Shown one piece after another: positions 14,799-22,259 of a stretch of DNA of 35,518 bases. The stretch's first letter is position 1, and each line of letters starts with the position of its first letter. Under the pieces are notes generated by a model. That model saw only the letters and a program-made list of their open reading frames with translations, was not told the DNA's origin and searched no databases. Origin of the DNA: DATCYZ01 sp036526195 (GTDB lineage: Bacteria > Pseudomonadota > Gammaproteobacteria > Burkholderiales > SG8-39); contig DATCYZ010000141.1 of the NCBI GenBank assembly GCA_036526195.1, positions 1 through 35,518 of the forward strand. Reading direction: 5' to 3'. The position numbers were made by a program, and so were the translations under genes.

Positions 14799-16292
14799 AT
14801 GAGCGCCACCCCCTTCAATCTCGCCGACCTGGTCCTCGCCGCGCCCGAGATCTTCCTGCTCGTCGGCACCTGTGTGCTGATGCTGGTGGACCTGCGCGTG
14901 ACGCGCGAGGACCGCAGGACGACCTTCATCCTCGCCCAGCTCCTGCTGCTCGGCTGCGCGGTGCTCACCGCCATGCTGATGCCGGCGGTTTCCCTGCGCC
15001 CGGCCTACGCCTTCAACGGCCTGTTCGTCAGCGACCAGATGTCGAGCGTGTTGAAGCTCTTTGCCTATCTGTCGGTGTCCGCCGCCCTGGTCTATGGCCG
15101 GCAATACCTCGCCGATCGCGCGCTGCTCAAGGGCGAGTTCATGACGCTGCTGCTGTTCGCGCTGCTCGGCATGATGATCATGATGAGTGCGAACAGCTTC
15201 CTTTCGCTCTACCTCGGGCTGGAACTGCTGTCCCTGTGCCTGTACGCCATGGTGGCGCTGAACCGCGATTCGGCCGCCTCGGTCGAGGCAGCGATGAAAT
15301 ACTTCGTGCTCGGCGCGCTGGCCTCGGGCTTGCTGCTCTACGGCATGTCGATGATCTATGGCGCGACTGGCACGCTGACGCTGACCGAGGTGGCGAACCA
15401 GGCCGGAGCGCTTTCCAAGCATGCCGGGGATCGCGCCTTCCTCGTCTTCGGGCTGGTGTTCGTGGTGGCCGGCCTGGCGTTCAAGCTCGGCGTGGTGCCG
15501 TTCCACATGTGGATCCCGGACGTCTATCACGGCGCGCCGACCGCCGTGACGCTGGTGATCGGCACCGCGCCCAAGCTCGCCGCCTTCGCGATGACCATGC
15601 GATTGCTGGTGAACGGCCTGATCGACCTCGCCTTGGACTGGCAACAGATGCTGGTGGTGCTGGCGCTGCTTTCGATGGCGCTCGGCAACCTCGTCGCGAT
15701 CGCGCAGACGAACCTCAAGCGCATGCTGGCGTACTCGACCATCGCGCACATGGGCTTCATGCTGCTCGGCCTGCTCTCCGGCGTCGTGGGCGGCAACTGG
15801 CTGAACGCCGCGGACGCCTACGCGGCATCGATGTTCTACGTCGTCGTGTACGTGATCATGTCCGCCGGCGCCTTCGGCATGCTCTGCCACCTGTCGCGCG
15901 CAGGCGTCGAGTGCGAGACGTTGGACGACATGCGCGGCCTGAGCCGGCGCAGTCCCTGGCTTGCCTTCATCATGCTGGTGCTGATGTTCTCGCTGGCCGG
16001 CGTGCCGCCGACCGCCGGCTTCTATGCCAAGCTTGCGGTGCTTTCGGCGGCGGTCTCGGCCGGGCAGATCGCGCTGGCGGTCGCCGCGGTCGTGTTCTCG
16101 CTGATCGGCGCGTTCTACTACCTGCGCGTCGTCAAGCTGATGTACTTCGACGAGCCGCAGGACGCCGTCGCCGTGACCGGGCCGCGCGAGGCGCGATTGC
16201 TGCTTTCGGTCAACGGCCTCGCGCTGCTCGCCATCGGCATCCTGCCGCAGCCCCTGATGCAGATGTGCTTCGTGGCGATCAAGGGCCTGTAG
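14799..16292 (+). CDS. nuoN: NADH-quinone oxidoreductase subunit N (antiporter-like)
   Basis: Third antiporter-like proton-pumping subunit (497 residues, about fourteen helices), closing the full 14-gene nuo set. Visible sites are the glutamate in SLYLGLELLSLCLYAMVAL, the lysine in GLAFKLGVVPFHMWIPDVYHGAPT, and the helix-12 block LAGVPPTAGFYAKLAVL. The ATG at 14799 gives the usual MSATPFNLADLVLAAPE-type opening. Its stop (TAG) is only four bases before the proposed start of the NUDIX gene, so the latter probably belongs to the same transcript. Confidence 0.97.
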   Translation: MSATPFNLADLVLAAPEIFLLVGTCVLMLVDLRVTREDRRTTFILAQLLLLGCAVLTAMLMPAVSLRPAYAFNGLFVSDQMSSVLKLFAYLSVSAALVYGRQYLADRALLKGEFMTLLLFALLGMMIMMSANSFLSLYLGLELLSLCLYAMVALNRDSAASVEAAMKYFVLGALASGLLLYGMSMIYGATGTLTLTEVANQAGALSKHAGDRAFLVFGLVFVVAGLAFKLGVVPFHMWIPDVYHGAPTAVTLVIGTAPKLAAFAMTMRLLVNGLIDLALDWQQMLVVLALLSMALGNLVAIAQTNLKRMLAYSTIAHMGFMLLGLLSGVVGGNWLNAADAYAASMFYVVVYVIMSAGAFGMLCHLSRAGVECETLDDMRGLSRRSPWLAFIMLVLMFSLAGVPPTAGFYAKLAVLSAAVSAGQIALAVAAVVFSLIGAFYYLRVVKLMYFDEPQDAVAVTGPREARLLLSVNGLALLAIGILPQPLMQMCFVAIKGL

Positions 16293-16296
16293 CCCT

Positions 16297-16842
16297 CTGA
16301 AGAAGGATCCGCTGGAGGAGACCTTTCTCGCCGGTGAGGCCGTCTACCGGGGACAGCTGCTGCACGTGCGTCGCGACCTGGTGCAGTTGCCGGACGGGCG
16401 CGAAGCGGCGCGCGAGTACATCCGTCATCCCGGTGCCGCGGTCATCGCCGCGCTGTTCGACGACGGCACGATCCTGCTCGAACGCCAGTTCCGCTGGCCG
16501 CACCAGCGGGTGATGGTGGAACTGCCGGCGGGCAAGCTGGATCCGGGCGAACCGCCGCTTGCCACCGCGCAGCGCGAACTGCTGGAGGAGACCGGCTACG
16601 TCGCGCGCGACTGGCGGCGGCTCGGGGTGATGCACCCCTCGGTCGCCTATACCGACGAGGCGATCGAGCTGTTCCTGGCGCGCGGGCTGGCGAAGCGGGA
16701 ACGCCGGCTCGACGCGGACGAATTCCTCGAGACCTTCACGCTGCCGCTGGGCGAGGCGGTCGAATGGGTGCGCGCGGGCCGCATCACGGACGCGAAATCC
16801 GTTGTCGGCGTGCTCTGGCTGGCGAATTTCGGGTCGGCCTGA
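16297..16842 (+). CDS. NUDIX hydrolase, ADP-ribose pyrophosphatase type
   Basis: Likely hydrolyses ADP-ribose or another nucleoside diphosphate sugar. The complete NUDIX box G-x5-E-x7-RE-x2-EE-x-G is visible in GKLDPGEPPLATAQRELLEE followed by TGY, and the PAGK lead-in and C-terminal layout match the NudF/YffH group. No in-frame ATG, GTG or TTG exists between the last upstream stop (16255) and GTG 16366. Yet the frame before 16366 encodes DPLEETFLAGEAVYRGQLLHV, which fits the family's N-terminal strand (substrate-domain swap region). I therefore place the start at CTG 16297 (AAGGG lies 11 bases upstream), giving 181 residues. A conservative alternative is GTG 16366 (158 residues). The gene ends 11 bases from a convergent thioesterase gene. 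Confidence 0.85.
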   Translation: MKKDPLEETFLAGEAVYRGQLLHVRRDLVQLPDGREAAREYIRHPGAAVIAALFDDGTILLERQFRWPHQRVMVELPAGKLDPGEPPLATAQRELLEETGYVARDWRRLGVMHPSVAYTDEAIELFLARGLAKRERRLDADEFLETFTLPLGEAVEWVRAGRITDAKSVVGVLWLANFGSA

Positions 16843-16853
16843 GGCCGGGCGGC

Positions 16854-17267
16854 CTACTGCGGCAGCTTGTCCTGGATCCGGGTGTCGAAGCGCGCGACAT
16901 TCACCACCACGCGCTCGTGCATGCCATCACCGATCAGCTCGCGCGCGTCGCGGGCCTCGACGCGGAAGACCAGCAGTCGTCCCTCGATGCGCAGCAGTTC
17001 CGCCGTGGCGCGCACCCGCAGACCCACCGGGGTCGCCGCGATATGCCGGACATCGAGCCGGGTGCCGAGACTCTGGTGCCCCGGCGGCAGCAGGTGCTCG
17101 GCGGCCGCCAGCGCCGCGGCTTCGAACAGGTTGATCATCACCGGCGTGGCCAGCACGTGCACCTTGCCGCTGCCGATGCGCGGCGCGGTGTGTTCTTCCG
17201 CGACGAGGAGGCCGGATTCACCCCGCAGGCCGGGGACCAGGGTGGCGGGAAGGGGCATGGGTGGCAT
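16854..17267 (-). CDS. Thioesterase of the FlK (fluoroacetyl-CoA thioesterase) type
   Basis: Small hot-dog-fold acyl-CoA thioesterase (137 residues). From family knowledge, the FlK catalytic triad is Thr42, Glu50 and His76. Here the same spacing appears as Thr41 and Glu49 in LATPVMINLFEAA and His75 in DVRHIAATPVG, together with SLGT and HERVVVNVARF. The substrate need not be fluoroacetyl-CoA; most relatives are uncharacterised. The start is the ATG that shares one base with the stop of the upstream gene (TAATG), which implies translational coupling. ATG 17258, three codons later, is possible. It is the last gene of the nrdJ unit. Confidence 0.82.
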   Translation of the reverse strand: MPPMPLPATLVPGLRGESGLLVAEEHTAPRIGSGKVHVLATPVMINLFEAAALAAAEHLLPPGHQSLGTRLDVRHIAATPVGLRVRATAELLRIEGRLLVFRVEARDARELIGDGMHERVVVNVARFDTRIQDKLPQ

Positions 17268-19027
17268 TATCGCCGCAACGCGCCGCCCCAGTGTCCCAGC
17301 GTATGCGTGCCCTCGCGGGAAAGGTGGCGCGGACCGCCCGGCGCCACGTCCTCGCCTGCGGCCTGCGCCAGGCCCGGCAGCACGCGCCTGAGCGCGGCAC
17401 CGGTGTCCGGTTCCGCCAGCGCTTCGCCCAGCGCCTGCGGGTCGCTCCAAGCGAGGCGCCCGTTCTCGGTGCGCGCGTACAGGCGACCGGAGGCCTGCAG
17501 CGCGAAGTTCACGGCCGGCAGCCGGCGCAGGCACTGGGCGAGAAACCCGGTGTTGCGCGCCGCGGCCATGGCGTCGGCGCCCGGATACACCGCCTGCGGC
17601 GTGGTCGCGCCGACCTCGATGTGCCGATAGCGCTCGACATCGAGCAGGCGCCGCACGTCGAGCACGTTCATTTCGCCGTTCCAGCCGAAGGCGATGGTGC
17701 CCGGCCGGGCGCCCTGCGGCACGTCGTTGTCGAGGAACTCGTAGTGCACCGCCTTGTCCGCGCGCAGCGCCCAGGTGAAGAACAGCTGCGGCATGCCGTT
17801 GAAGGCCTCGACATTGTGGGCGAGCAGGTCATCCACCGATTTGTACCGGCCGACCTCCAGGCCGCGCAGCCAGGCGCGCTCGACGGTGGCATGCGGCGGG
17901 GTGACCATGAAAAACAGGTACACGAGGTCGCCGAAGCGCGTCAGCAGGTTGCTGCCGGCCTCGTCGGATTCCGGGGCAAAGCTGTCGAAGCGGAAGCGAT
18001 CGATCAGCAGGTGGGACATGGCCCCGCGGCCGGCCTTCCTGGCCATGTAGCGATCGAGTTTCTGGTCGATGATCTCGATCTCGAGCGAGGTGAAGGTGCC
18101 CGCGTACTTGTAGTGCTCACCGAGCGAATCGTAGTCGAGGAGGAACTTGCGCCAGATGTCCGGGCTGATCAGCGCGAAATCCTCCCAGCGCTCGCCGATC
18201 TCCTGTGCGAGCGCGCGTTGCAGGGGACGCATCGAACTCTTCCCGGAGGCGGACGCGCCCTTGGTGTTGAGGACGACCGGCCGGGCCTGCACCGGCAGCC
18301 TGCGCAGGCCTTCGCTGCCCACCGCTGCCACCAGCCAGGGATCGATCAGATCGCCGATGGCGTCGCTCCCGGCCTCGTTGCAGGCGAGGTCGGTGGCGAC
18401 GCCGGCGAGCAGCGTCCGGTCGCCCCACAGGCGCCCGTGCCGGGCGCGCACCGCGCCGACGACGCGGCCCAGCGCGCGACAGGCGGCGCGCTCGATGGCG
18501 TCGTTGCCGGCGGCGGCACGCCCCTCCCAGTCCCGCAAAGCGGTGGATTCGCGTTCGGACGGATCGGCCGGTGCAGGCGCGGATCGGCGCAGGAACCCGC
18601 CCAAGCCGCGCTTCTTCGGCGTGGGGCTGTCGAGGAGAGTGCGCAGTTCCTCGTCGATGCGGGCCTGCAGGGCTTCGCGCAGCGCCGCATGGGCGCGTTC
18701 GATCTCCGCCATGCGGGGGTCGAGGTGCCGCGTGAGCAGGATTTCCGCCAGGCGGCGGAAATTGATGCCAAGGTCCTCGCTGCGCGCGCCGTCCTCGACC
18801 GTGAAGTCCGCCGTGACCCGCACCAGCAGTTCGTGTACCGCGAGCCGGCGCGGGCGGAAGCAGACCAGCGCCTCGAGCGGCAGGCCGGTGAGGTCCTGCA
18901 GCTCCCGCGCGCGCGCCAGCCCGGTCGAGACATGCTCCGGCCTGAACACCGTGACCTGCGGCAGCAGCGCCGAGGGCAGCGGCGAGCGCAGGCCGGGGTT
19001 CCAGGGCCCGAACGGGCCCTGGTTCAT
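17267..19027 (-). CDS. Uncharacterised P-loop protein, zeta-toxin/kinase-like
   Basis: A 586-residue soluble protein without a recognised name. The centre holds a Walker A motif KGASASGKSS (about 256-265). It is followed by LISPDIWRKFLLDYDSLGEHYKY (287-309, with Asp290) and LLIDRFRFDSF (340-350), an order that recalls zeta-toxin and related small-molecule kinases. The N-terminal 250 residues are helical and charged, with a predicted coiled segment near 105-133 and a low-complexity linker near 135-165. The C-terminal 170 residues (around 420-586) form a further uncharacterised domain. The ATG lies one base after the nrdJ stop, and its own stop overlaps the thioesterase start, so the three genes are one operon. 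No antitoxin-like gene is adjacent. Function, substrate and even kinase activity are inference. Confidence 0.8.
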   Translation of the reverse strand: MNQGPFGPWNPGLRSPLPSALLPQVTVFRPEHVSTGLARARELQDLTGLPLEALVCFRPRRLAVHELLVRVTADFTVEDGARSEDLGINFRRLAEILLTRHLDPRMAEIERAHAALREALQARIDEELRTLLDSPTPKKRGLGGFLRRSAPAPADPSERESTALRDWEGRAAAGNDAIERAACRALGRVVGAVRARHGRLWGDRTLLAGVATDLACNEAGSDAIGDLIDPWLVAAVGSEGLRRLPVQARPVVLNTKGASASGKSSMRPLQRALAQEIGERWEDFALISPDIWRKFLLDYDSLGEHYKYAGTFTSLEIEIIDQKLDRYMARKAGRGAMSHLLIDRFRFDSFAPESDEAGSNLLTRFGDLVYLFFMVTPPHATVERAWLRGLEVGRYKSVDDLLAHNVEAFNGMPQLFFTWALRADKAVHYEFLDNDVPQGARPGTIAFGWNGEMNVLDVRRLLDVERYRHIEVGATTPQAVYPGADAMAAARNTGFLAQCLRRLPAVNFALQASGRLYARTENGRLAWSDPQALGEALAEPDTGAALRRVLPGLAQAAGEDVAPGGPRHLSREGTHTLGHWGGALRR

Positions 19028-19028
19028 G

Positions 19029-21896
19029 TCACCCGCAGACGCCGACGTAGCCGCAGGCCGTGCAGTAGTCGCAGCCGTCCTTGCGGATCATGGTGTGGTT
19101 GCCGCACTCCGGGCACTGACCGCCCTGCATCACGCGCGTGCGCCCGGTCCCCGGCGCCTCGAGCATGCCCATCTCGCGCAGCGGCAGGCCGCGCTCGTCG
19201 AGGATGCCGAGCATGGCGTAGCGGTGGATGATGAGGTGGGCGAGGTAGGACACCGTCGAGGGGAAGGTTTCCTGCTTGCGGTTGCCCGGCACGAAGGCCA
19301 TGAAATCGCCGAGCGGTTCCGGGAAGTCGAGGAGTTTGCGCAACTTCATGCCGATCCAGGCCGGATCGAGCACGCGCATGTCCAGCGAGAGGATCTTGCA
19401 CAGGCCGTCGAGCGCGCGCGGATACTCGCCGGAGAGCCACATGGAATACGGGCGCGTGACGCTGGTGCCGTCCGGGCCGGGCAGGGCGATCTCCTTCAGG
19501 CCGAGGACGAAGTCCTCGCCGGTGCGGGCATTGAGCACGTCGACGGTCCAGGACATGGTGCCGTCGGTCCCGGTCTTCGGTTCCTTGCGGCTGAACATGG
19601 CGTCCAGCACCGGCGTCGGGCCGGCCTCGGACAGCGCGCCGATCTGCTCGCAGCGCCAGCGCACCACCTGCGCGAAGGCCGCCACCACGGAGGGCATGCG
19701 TTTCTTCTCGCCGTGGGGCGGGAAGGGCATCTCGAAGGCGTCGTCACCGGCGGCCTTGGCCAGGGAATCCAGCTTCAGCTTGAGCCAGGCGCGGTCGTTG
19801 GCGCGCATGTCCATCGACAGGGTCTTGGCGAGCGCCCCCAGGCCGCGCGGTTGCTCGCTGCCGTTCACCCAGACCTCGAACGCGTGCGGGCTGCCGTTCT
19901 CCACGTGCCCGACGAACACCGCGAAGTGGTACTGCGGGTGCTCGATCATGTAGGTCCACGCGGCATTGCCCGCGCGCAGGTCGGGGCGGCCGGGCCAGCG
20001 CAGGCTGGCGAGCACCGGCGTGGGCACCGACTTGATCTCGATGCGGCGGTTGCGGTCGTCGGTGCGGAAGTCGTGCGGCTGCACTTCGGCCGCCGGCTTG
20101 TCGACGGTGAGCACCGCGCCAAGGATGGCGTTCGGCCGGTAGGTCGCGAGTCCCTTCAGGCCGGATTTCCAGGCATCGAAGTACAGGTTCTGGAAGTCCT
20201 CGTACGGGTAGTCCTCCGGCACGTTCACGGTCTTCGAGATGCTGGTGTCGATGTAGGGTGCGACCGCGGCGACCATCTTCTCGTGTGCCTGTGCGGAAAT
20301 TTCCAGCGCCGTGACGAAGTGGTCCGGAAGCGACTTCGTGTCGCCGCCCATGTGCCGGTACAGGCGCCAGGCGTGGTCCTCGACCGGGAACTCCTTCATC
20401 GTGCCGTCGGCCATGCGCTTGCGCCGCGTGTAGGTCCAGGAGAAGGGCGGCTCGATCCCGTTCGAGGCATTGTCCGCGAAGGCGAGGCTGATGGTTCCCG
20501 TCGGCGCGATCGACAGCAGATGGCTGTTGCGCAGGCCGTGCTTGCGGATCGCCGCCTTCACGTCCTCGGGCAGGCGCGTGGCGAAGCTGGTGCCGGAGAG
20601 GTAAAGGTCGGCGTTGAACAGCGGAAACGCCCCGCGCTCGCGCGCGAGCTCGGCCGAGGCGCGATAGGCCGTGTTGCGCATCTGGTCCGAGATGCGCGCG
20701 GCCATGGCGCGCGCGACCTCGGTGTCGTATCGCAGCTGCAGCATGATCAGCGCGTCGCCCAGGCCGGTGAAGCCGAGCCCGATGCGTCGCTTGGCCATCG
20801 CTTCCTTGAACTGCTGCTCGAGCGGCCAGGCGGTGACCTCGAGCACGTTGTCCAGCATGCGCACCGAGGTCTCGACGATCTTCGCGAAGCGCTCGAAATC
20901 GAAGCTCGCCTGGTCGGTGAGCGGCTTGCGCACGAAGTGTGTCAGGTCGATCGAGCCGAGGCAGCAGCAGCCGTAGGGCGGCAAGGGCTGCTCGGCGCAG
21001 GGGTTGGTGGCTTCGATGTTCTCGCAGTAATTCAGGTTGTTGTCGCGGTTGATGCGGTCGAGGAACAGGATGCCGGGCTCGGCGTGGTCGTAGGTGGAGC
21101 GCATGATCTGCTCCCACAGGTCGCGCGCGCGCACCTTGCGGTACACCCAGCTGCCGTCCTCGCGACCGTAACCGCCGGCGGCGATCTGGTCAGCCGAGGG
21201 CTTCGCGCGGTGCGTCAGCTCGATCTCGCCGTCGTGCTCGACCGCCTGCATGAACGCATCGGTCACGCCGACGGAAATATTGAAGTTGGACAGGTCGCCC
21301 TGGTCCTTGGCGTGGATGAAGTCCTCGATGTCGGGGTGGTCGCAGCGCAGCACGCCCATCTGCGCGCCGCGGCGCGCGCCGGCGGACTCGACCGTTTCGC
21401 AGGAGCGATCGAACACACGCATGTAGGACACCGGCCCGCTGGCGCGGGACTGCGTCCCCTTCACCTCGGCGCCGCGCGGACGGATCGAGGAAAAATCGTA
21501 GCCGACGCCGCCGCCGCGCCGCATGGTCTCCGCGGCCTCGAGCAGCGCGGTGAAAATGCCGGGACGGTCGTCGACAATTTCAGAGATCGAGTCGCCCACC
21601 GGCTGCACGAAGCAGTTGATGAGCGTGGCCTGCATCTGCAGTCCGGCGGCGGAATTGATCCGGCCGGCCGGAATGAAGCCCTCCTCGAGGGCGCCGAAAA
21701 AGCGGCGTTCCCAGTGCGCGCGACGTTCCTCGGGTTCGGCTTGCGCGAGGGCGCGTGCCACGCGCTTGCGCACGTCGTGAATCGAGGTTTCCTTTCCTTT
21801 CGCGTACTTTTCGATCAGTGCTTCGCGGCAGATCTCCTGTTCAGGGAGCGCCTGCCTGGTGGCCGTGGCCACGGTGCCGGTGTCTGGGGTATCCAT
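19029..21896 (-). CDS. nrdJ: Adenosylcobalamin-dependent ribonucleotide reductase (class II)
   Basis: Reduces ribonucleotides to deoxyribonucleotides using a B12-derived radical, independent of oxygen. The 955-residue protein has Cys95 in LINCFVQPVGDS, the GGGVGYDFSSIRPRG loop, the NPCAEQPLPPYGCC active-site block (Cys300, Glu302), and APTGTISLAFADNASNGIEP. The catalytic barrel ends near residue 585 (GLKGLATYRP). Beyond it lie two similar modules (684-754 and 826-899), apparently an internal duplication of the TSCPD-type domain. A cysteine-rich ribbon follows, with Cys928, 931, 942, 945, 948 and 954, where the terminal pair may recharge the active site. No strong ribosome site is seen before the ATG. 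Two NrdR-like boxes and an extended -10 lie 130-180 bases upstream. Confidence 0.96.
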   Translation of the reverse strand: MDTPDTGTVATATRQALPEQEICREALIEKYAKGKETSIHDVRKRVARALAQAEPEERRAHWERRFFGALEEGFIPAGRINSAAGLQMQATLINCFVQPVGDSISEIVDDRPGIFTALLEAAETMRRGGGVGYDFSSIRPRGAEVKGTQSRASGPVSYMRVFDRSCETVESAGARRGAQMGVLRCDHPDIEDFIHAKDQGDLSNFNISVGVTDAFMQAVEHDGEIELTHRAKPSADQIAAGGYGREDGSWVYRKVRARDLWEQIMRSTYDHAEPGILFLDRINRDNNLNYCENIEATNPCAEQPLPPYGCCCLGSIDLTHFVRKPLTDQASFDFERFAKIVETSVRMLDNVLEVTAWPLEQQFKEAMAKRRIGLGFTGLGDALIMLQLRYDTEVARAMAARISDQMRNTAYRASAELARERGAFPLFNADLYLSGTSFATRLPEDVKAAIRKHGLRNSHLLSIAPTGTISLAFADNASNGIEPPFSWTYTRRKRMADGTMKEFPVEDHAWRLYRHMGGDTKSLPDHFVTALEISAQAHEKMVAAVAPYIDTSISKTVNVPEDYPYEDFQNLYFDAWKSGLKGLATYRPNAILGAVLTVDKPAAEVQPHDFRTDDRNRRIEIKSVPTPVLASLRWPGRPDLRAGNAAWTYMIEHPQYHFAVFVGHVENGSPHAFEVWVNGSEQPRGLGALAKTLSMDMRANDRAWLKLKLDSLAKAAGDDAFEMPFPPHGEKKRMPSVVAAFAQVVRWRCEQIGALSEAGPTPVLDAMFSRKEPKTGTDGTMSWTVDVLNARTGEDFVLGLKEIALPGPDGTSVTRPYSMWLSGEYPRALDGLCKILSLDMRVLDPAWIGMKLRKLLDFPEPLGDFMAFVPGNRKQETFPSTVSYLAHLIIHRYAMLGILDERGLPLREMGMLEAPGTGRTRVMQGGQCPECGNHTMIRKDGCDYCTACGYVGVCG

Positions 21897-22025
21897 GCTG
21901 AGCGTTCGTTCCGGTTCTGGTTATTGGGCGGGAGCGGGTCATTTGAGACGGGTCCCCGGTGCTGCGGCAAGCAGAGCGTCGCGATCTCTTGCCCTTTGTC
22001 AAGTCTCGCACGTAGGTCGCTGAAA

Positions 22026-22041
22026 CCACAACATTTGGTAT
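22026..22041. promoter_or_regulatory. NrdR-like box, promoter-proximal
   Basis: CCACAACATTTGGTAT matches the published NrdR consensus aCaCwAtATaTwGtgt at 11 of 16 positions, counting w as A or T. It overlaps the extended -10 of nrdJ, and its centre is exactly 32 bp from that of the second box. NrdR is the nucleotide-sensing repressor of bacterial ribonucleotide reductase genes. Confidence 0.6.
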
Positions 22042-22045
22042 AGCA
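22037..22045 (-). promoter_or_regulatory. Extended -10 promoter element for nrdJ
   Basis: On the minus strand TGC followed by TATACC forms an extended -10 (TGnTATAAT type, four of six in the hexamer). It lies about 140 bases before the nrdJ start codon. The corresponding -35 region falls inside the distal NrdR-like box and has a poor hexamer, which an extended -10 can compensate. It would leave a leader of roughly 130 bases. Confidence 0.45.
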
Positions 22046-22057
22046 ATCGGTCCATGA

Positions 22058-22073
22058 CTACTAGATCTAGTGG
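22058..22073. promoter_or_regulatory. NrdR-like box, distal
   Basis: CTACTAGATCTAGTGG matches the NrdR consensus at 12 of 16 positions, and its core ACTAGATCTAGT (22060-22071) is a perfect 12-bp palindrome. It is 16 bp from the proximal box, i.e. 32 bp centre to centre, about three helical turns, the arrangement known for NrdR box pairs. Confidence 0.6.
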
Positions 22074-22154
22074 CGGGTACAGGGCCTGAAGGCAGGCTTT
22101 GACCCGGCCCGGAAGGCCCCAGGCTACTGATTACGCGGGGCCTTGTGCGATGCA

Positions 22155-22172
22155 GCACCGTTGCTTCGGTGC
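22155..22172. repeat. Inverted repeat, hairpin in nrdJ upstream region
   Basis: GCACCG and CGGTGC form a perfect six-pair stem with a six-base loop. It lies between the LexA-like site and the NrdR-like boxes. It has no T run on either strand, so it is not a clear terminator. Confidence 0.4.
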
Positions 22173-22195
22173 GCCCGCCGGCGCCTAGTTATGGC

Positions 22196-22211
22196 GTGTA
22201 TGAATATACAG
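22196..22211. promoter_or_regulatory. LexA-like (SOS) operator candidate
   Basis: On the minus strand TACTGTATAT matches the left half of the LexA consensus perfectly, and the core reads CTGT-N8-ACAC against CTGT-N8-ACAG. It is 300 bases upstream of nrdJ and about 60 bases past the end of the ankyrin gene. If functional it would most plausibly act on a minus-strand transcript towards nrdJ, but no good promoter is seen next to it. Confidence 0.35.
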
Positions 22212-22216
22212 TATCC

Positions 22217-22259
22217 GGGCGCCGGCGGCGAGCGTGGGTGCCCGGCCGGCGCGGCGCCC
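22217..22259. terminator. GC-rich inverted repeat after the ankyrin gene
   Basis: GGGCGCCG (22217-22224) is complementary to CGGCGCCC (22252-22259), and a shifted pairing CGCCGGC/GCCGGCG (22220-22226 with 22245-22251) is also possible. It sits just after the ankyrin stop on the minus strand. There is no T run, so termination is only possible, not shown. Confidence 0.35.

Noticed and set aside
17267..19027. Toxin-antitoxin system based on the zeta-toxin-like P-loop
   Set aside because: No small antitoxin gene lies next to it; the neighbours are nrdJ and a thioesterase, and the protein is far larger than a classical zeta toxin.
21997..22002. TTGACA on the minus strand as the nrdJ -35
   Set aside because: The positions 16-18 bases downstream give GC-rich hexamers (e.g. 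ACGCTC) unlike a -10, so no promoter can be built on it.
18147..22043. A 1298-codon open frame on the plus strand opposite nrdJ and the P-loop gene
   Set aside because: It is antisense to well-identified genes, its translation is Arg/Ala/Gly/His-rich without any family-like motif, and long open antisense frames are expected in GC-rich DNA.
22021..22140. Cobalamin riboswitch upstream of nrdJ
   Set aside because: The minus strand has CCCGCCACT, like the B12-box end, but I could not find the GGTGAAA-type core or the CCAGGAGACC-type segment in the right order. The match is probably chance.
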